From: CAYONM01 sp964405325
Lineage (GTDB): Bacteria; Planctomycetota; UBA11346
DNA length: 5,773 bases
Assembly: GCA_964405325.1 (NCBI GenBank)
Contig: CAYONM010000232.1
Span: 1 to 5,773, forward strand
Direction of reading: 5' to 3'
A program made the position numbers and the translations under genes. Within the stretch, counting starts at the first letter, position 1; every line of letters begins with the position of its first letter. Shown here piece after piece: positions 5,718-5,773 of this stretch. The notes under the pieces were generated by a model. The model worked only from the letters and a program-made list of their open reading frames with translations, was not told the DNA's origin and did not search any database.

Positions 5718-5773
5718 AGGGCACCTCAAAAAACTCAGGCACTTCGCCAGACTTGCGCTTTCCGGCCCTGCCT
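5718..5773. repeat. Start of a second intergenic repeat, cut by the window end
   Basis: AGGGCACCTCAAAAAA (5718-5733) matches the left end of the element at 2589-2604 at 14 of 16 positions. A CACTTCGC block (5740-5747) then echoes CATTTCGC at the comparable distance in that element. The sequence ends in CCGGCCCTGCCT, which could be the left half of a hairpin continued outside the window. It lies 66 bp beyond the stop codon of the exported-protein gene. The similarity fades after about 35 bp, so the two may be related families and not copies of one element. Confidence 0.45.

Overview
This 5.8-kb window is ordinary, GC-rich, chromosome-like bacterial DNA. It holds four protein genes, one tRNA gene and two repeat-bearing gaps. 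The bL28 sequence (N-terminus MPRVC.FTGRR, core GGVG.K..G..KR..KPNL.KVR) resembles the Planctomycetota/Lentisphaerota style more than the proteobacterial one. A compact BshC points to a bacillithiol-type thiol user. From these two clues I guess a Gram-negative bacterium of the PVC group or a neighbouring phylum; this is a weak inference and no species is claimed.

Layout. Positions 116-2478, minus strand: a two-gene block, bshC (putative cysteine-adding enzyme of bacillithiol synthesis) followed 65 bp downstream by a LacI/GalR-family regulator. The block is bracketed by two direct copies of a ~36-bp intergenic repeat (69-104 and 2497-2532). Positions 2479-2867: a non-coding gap holding the second repeat copy, an 11-bp GC-rich inverted repeat and a ~150-bp AT-richer imperfect palindrome (about 2588-2745). 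Positions 2868-3322, minus strand: a compact transcription unit with a predicted sigma-70-like promoter, rpmB (bL28), tRNA-Cys(GCA) and a strong intrinsic terminator. Positions 3384-5651, plus strand: a divergent gene for a 755-aa predicted exported protein. Its middle reads like a metallophosphoesterase fold that has lost its metal ligands, and its C-terminal third is all-helical and HEAT-like. The last ~55 bp (from 5718) begin another repeat whose first 16 bases resemble the left end of the 2588 element.

How they fit together. rpmB and tRNA-Cys are both translation genes and probably share one transcript. bshC uses cysteine, but the terminator and ~390 bp separate it from tRNA-Cys, so no regulatory link is visible. 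The LacI-type regulator may share the bshC transcript; its effector and targets cannot be read from the window. The most unusual items are the degenerate phosphoesterase-like exported protein, the repeat-bracketed bshC-lacI pair and the palindromic intergenic element. I see no CRISPR array, transposase, phage gene or defence system.
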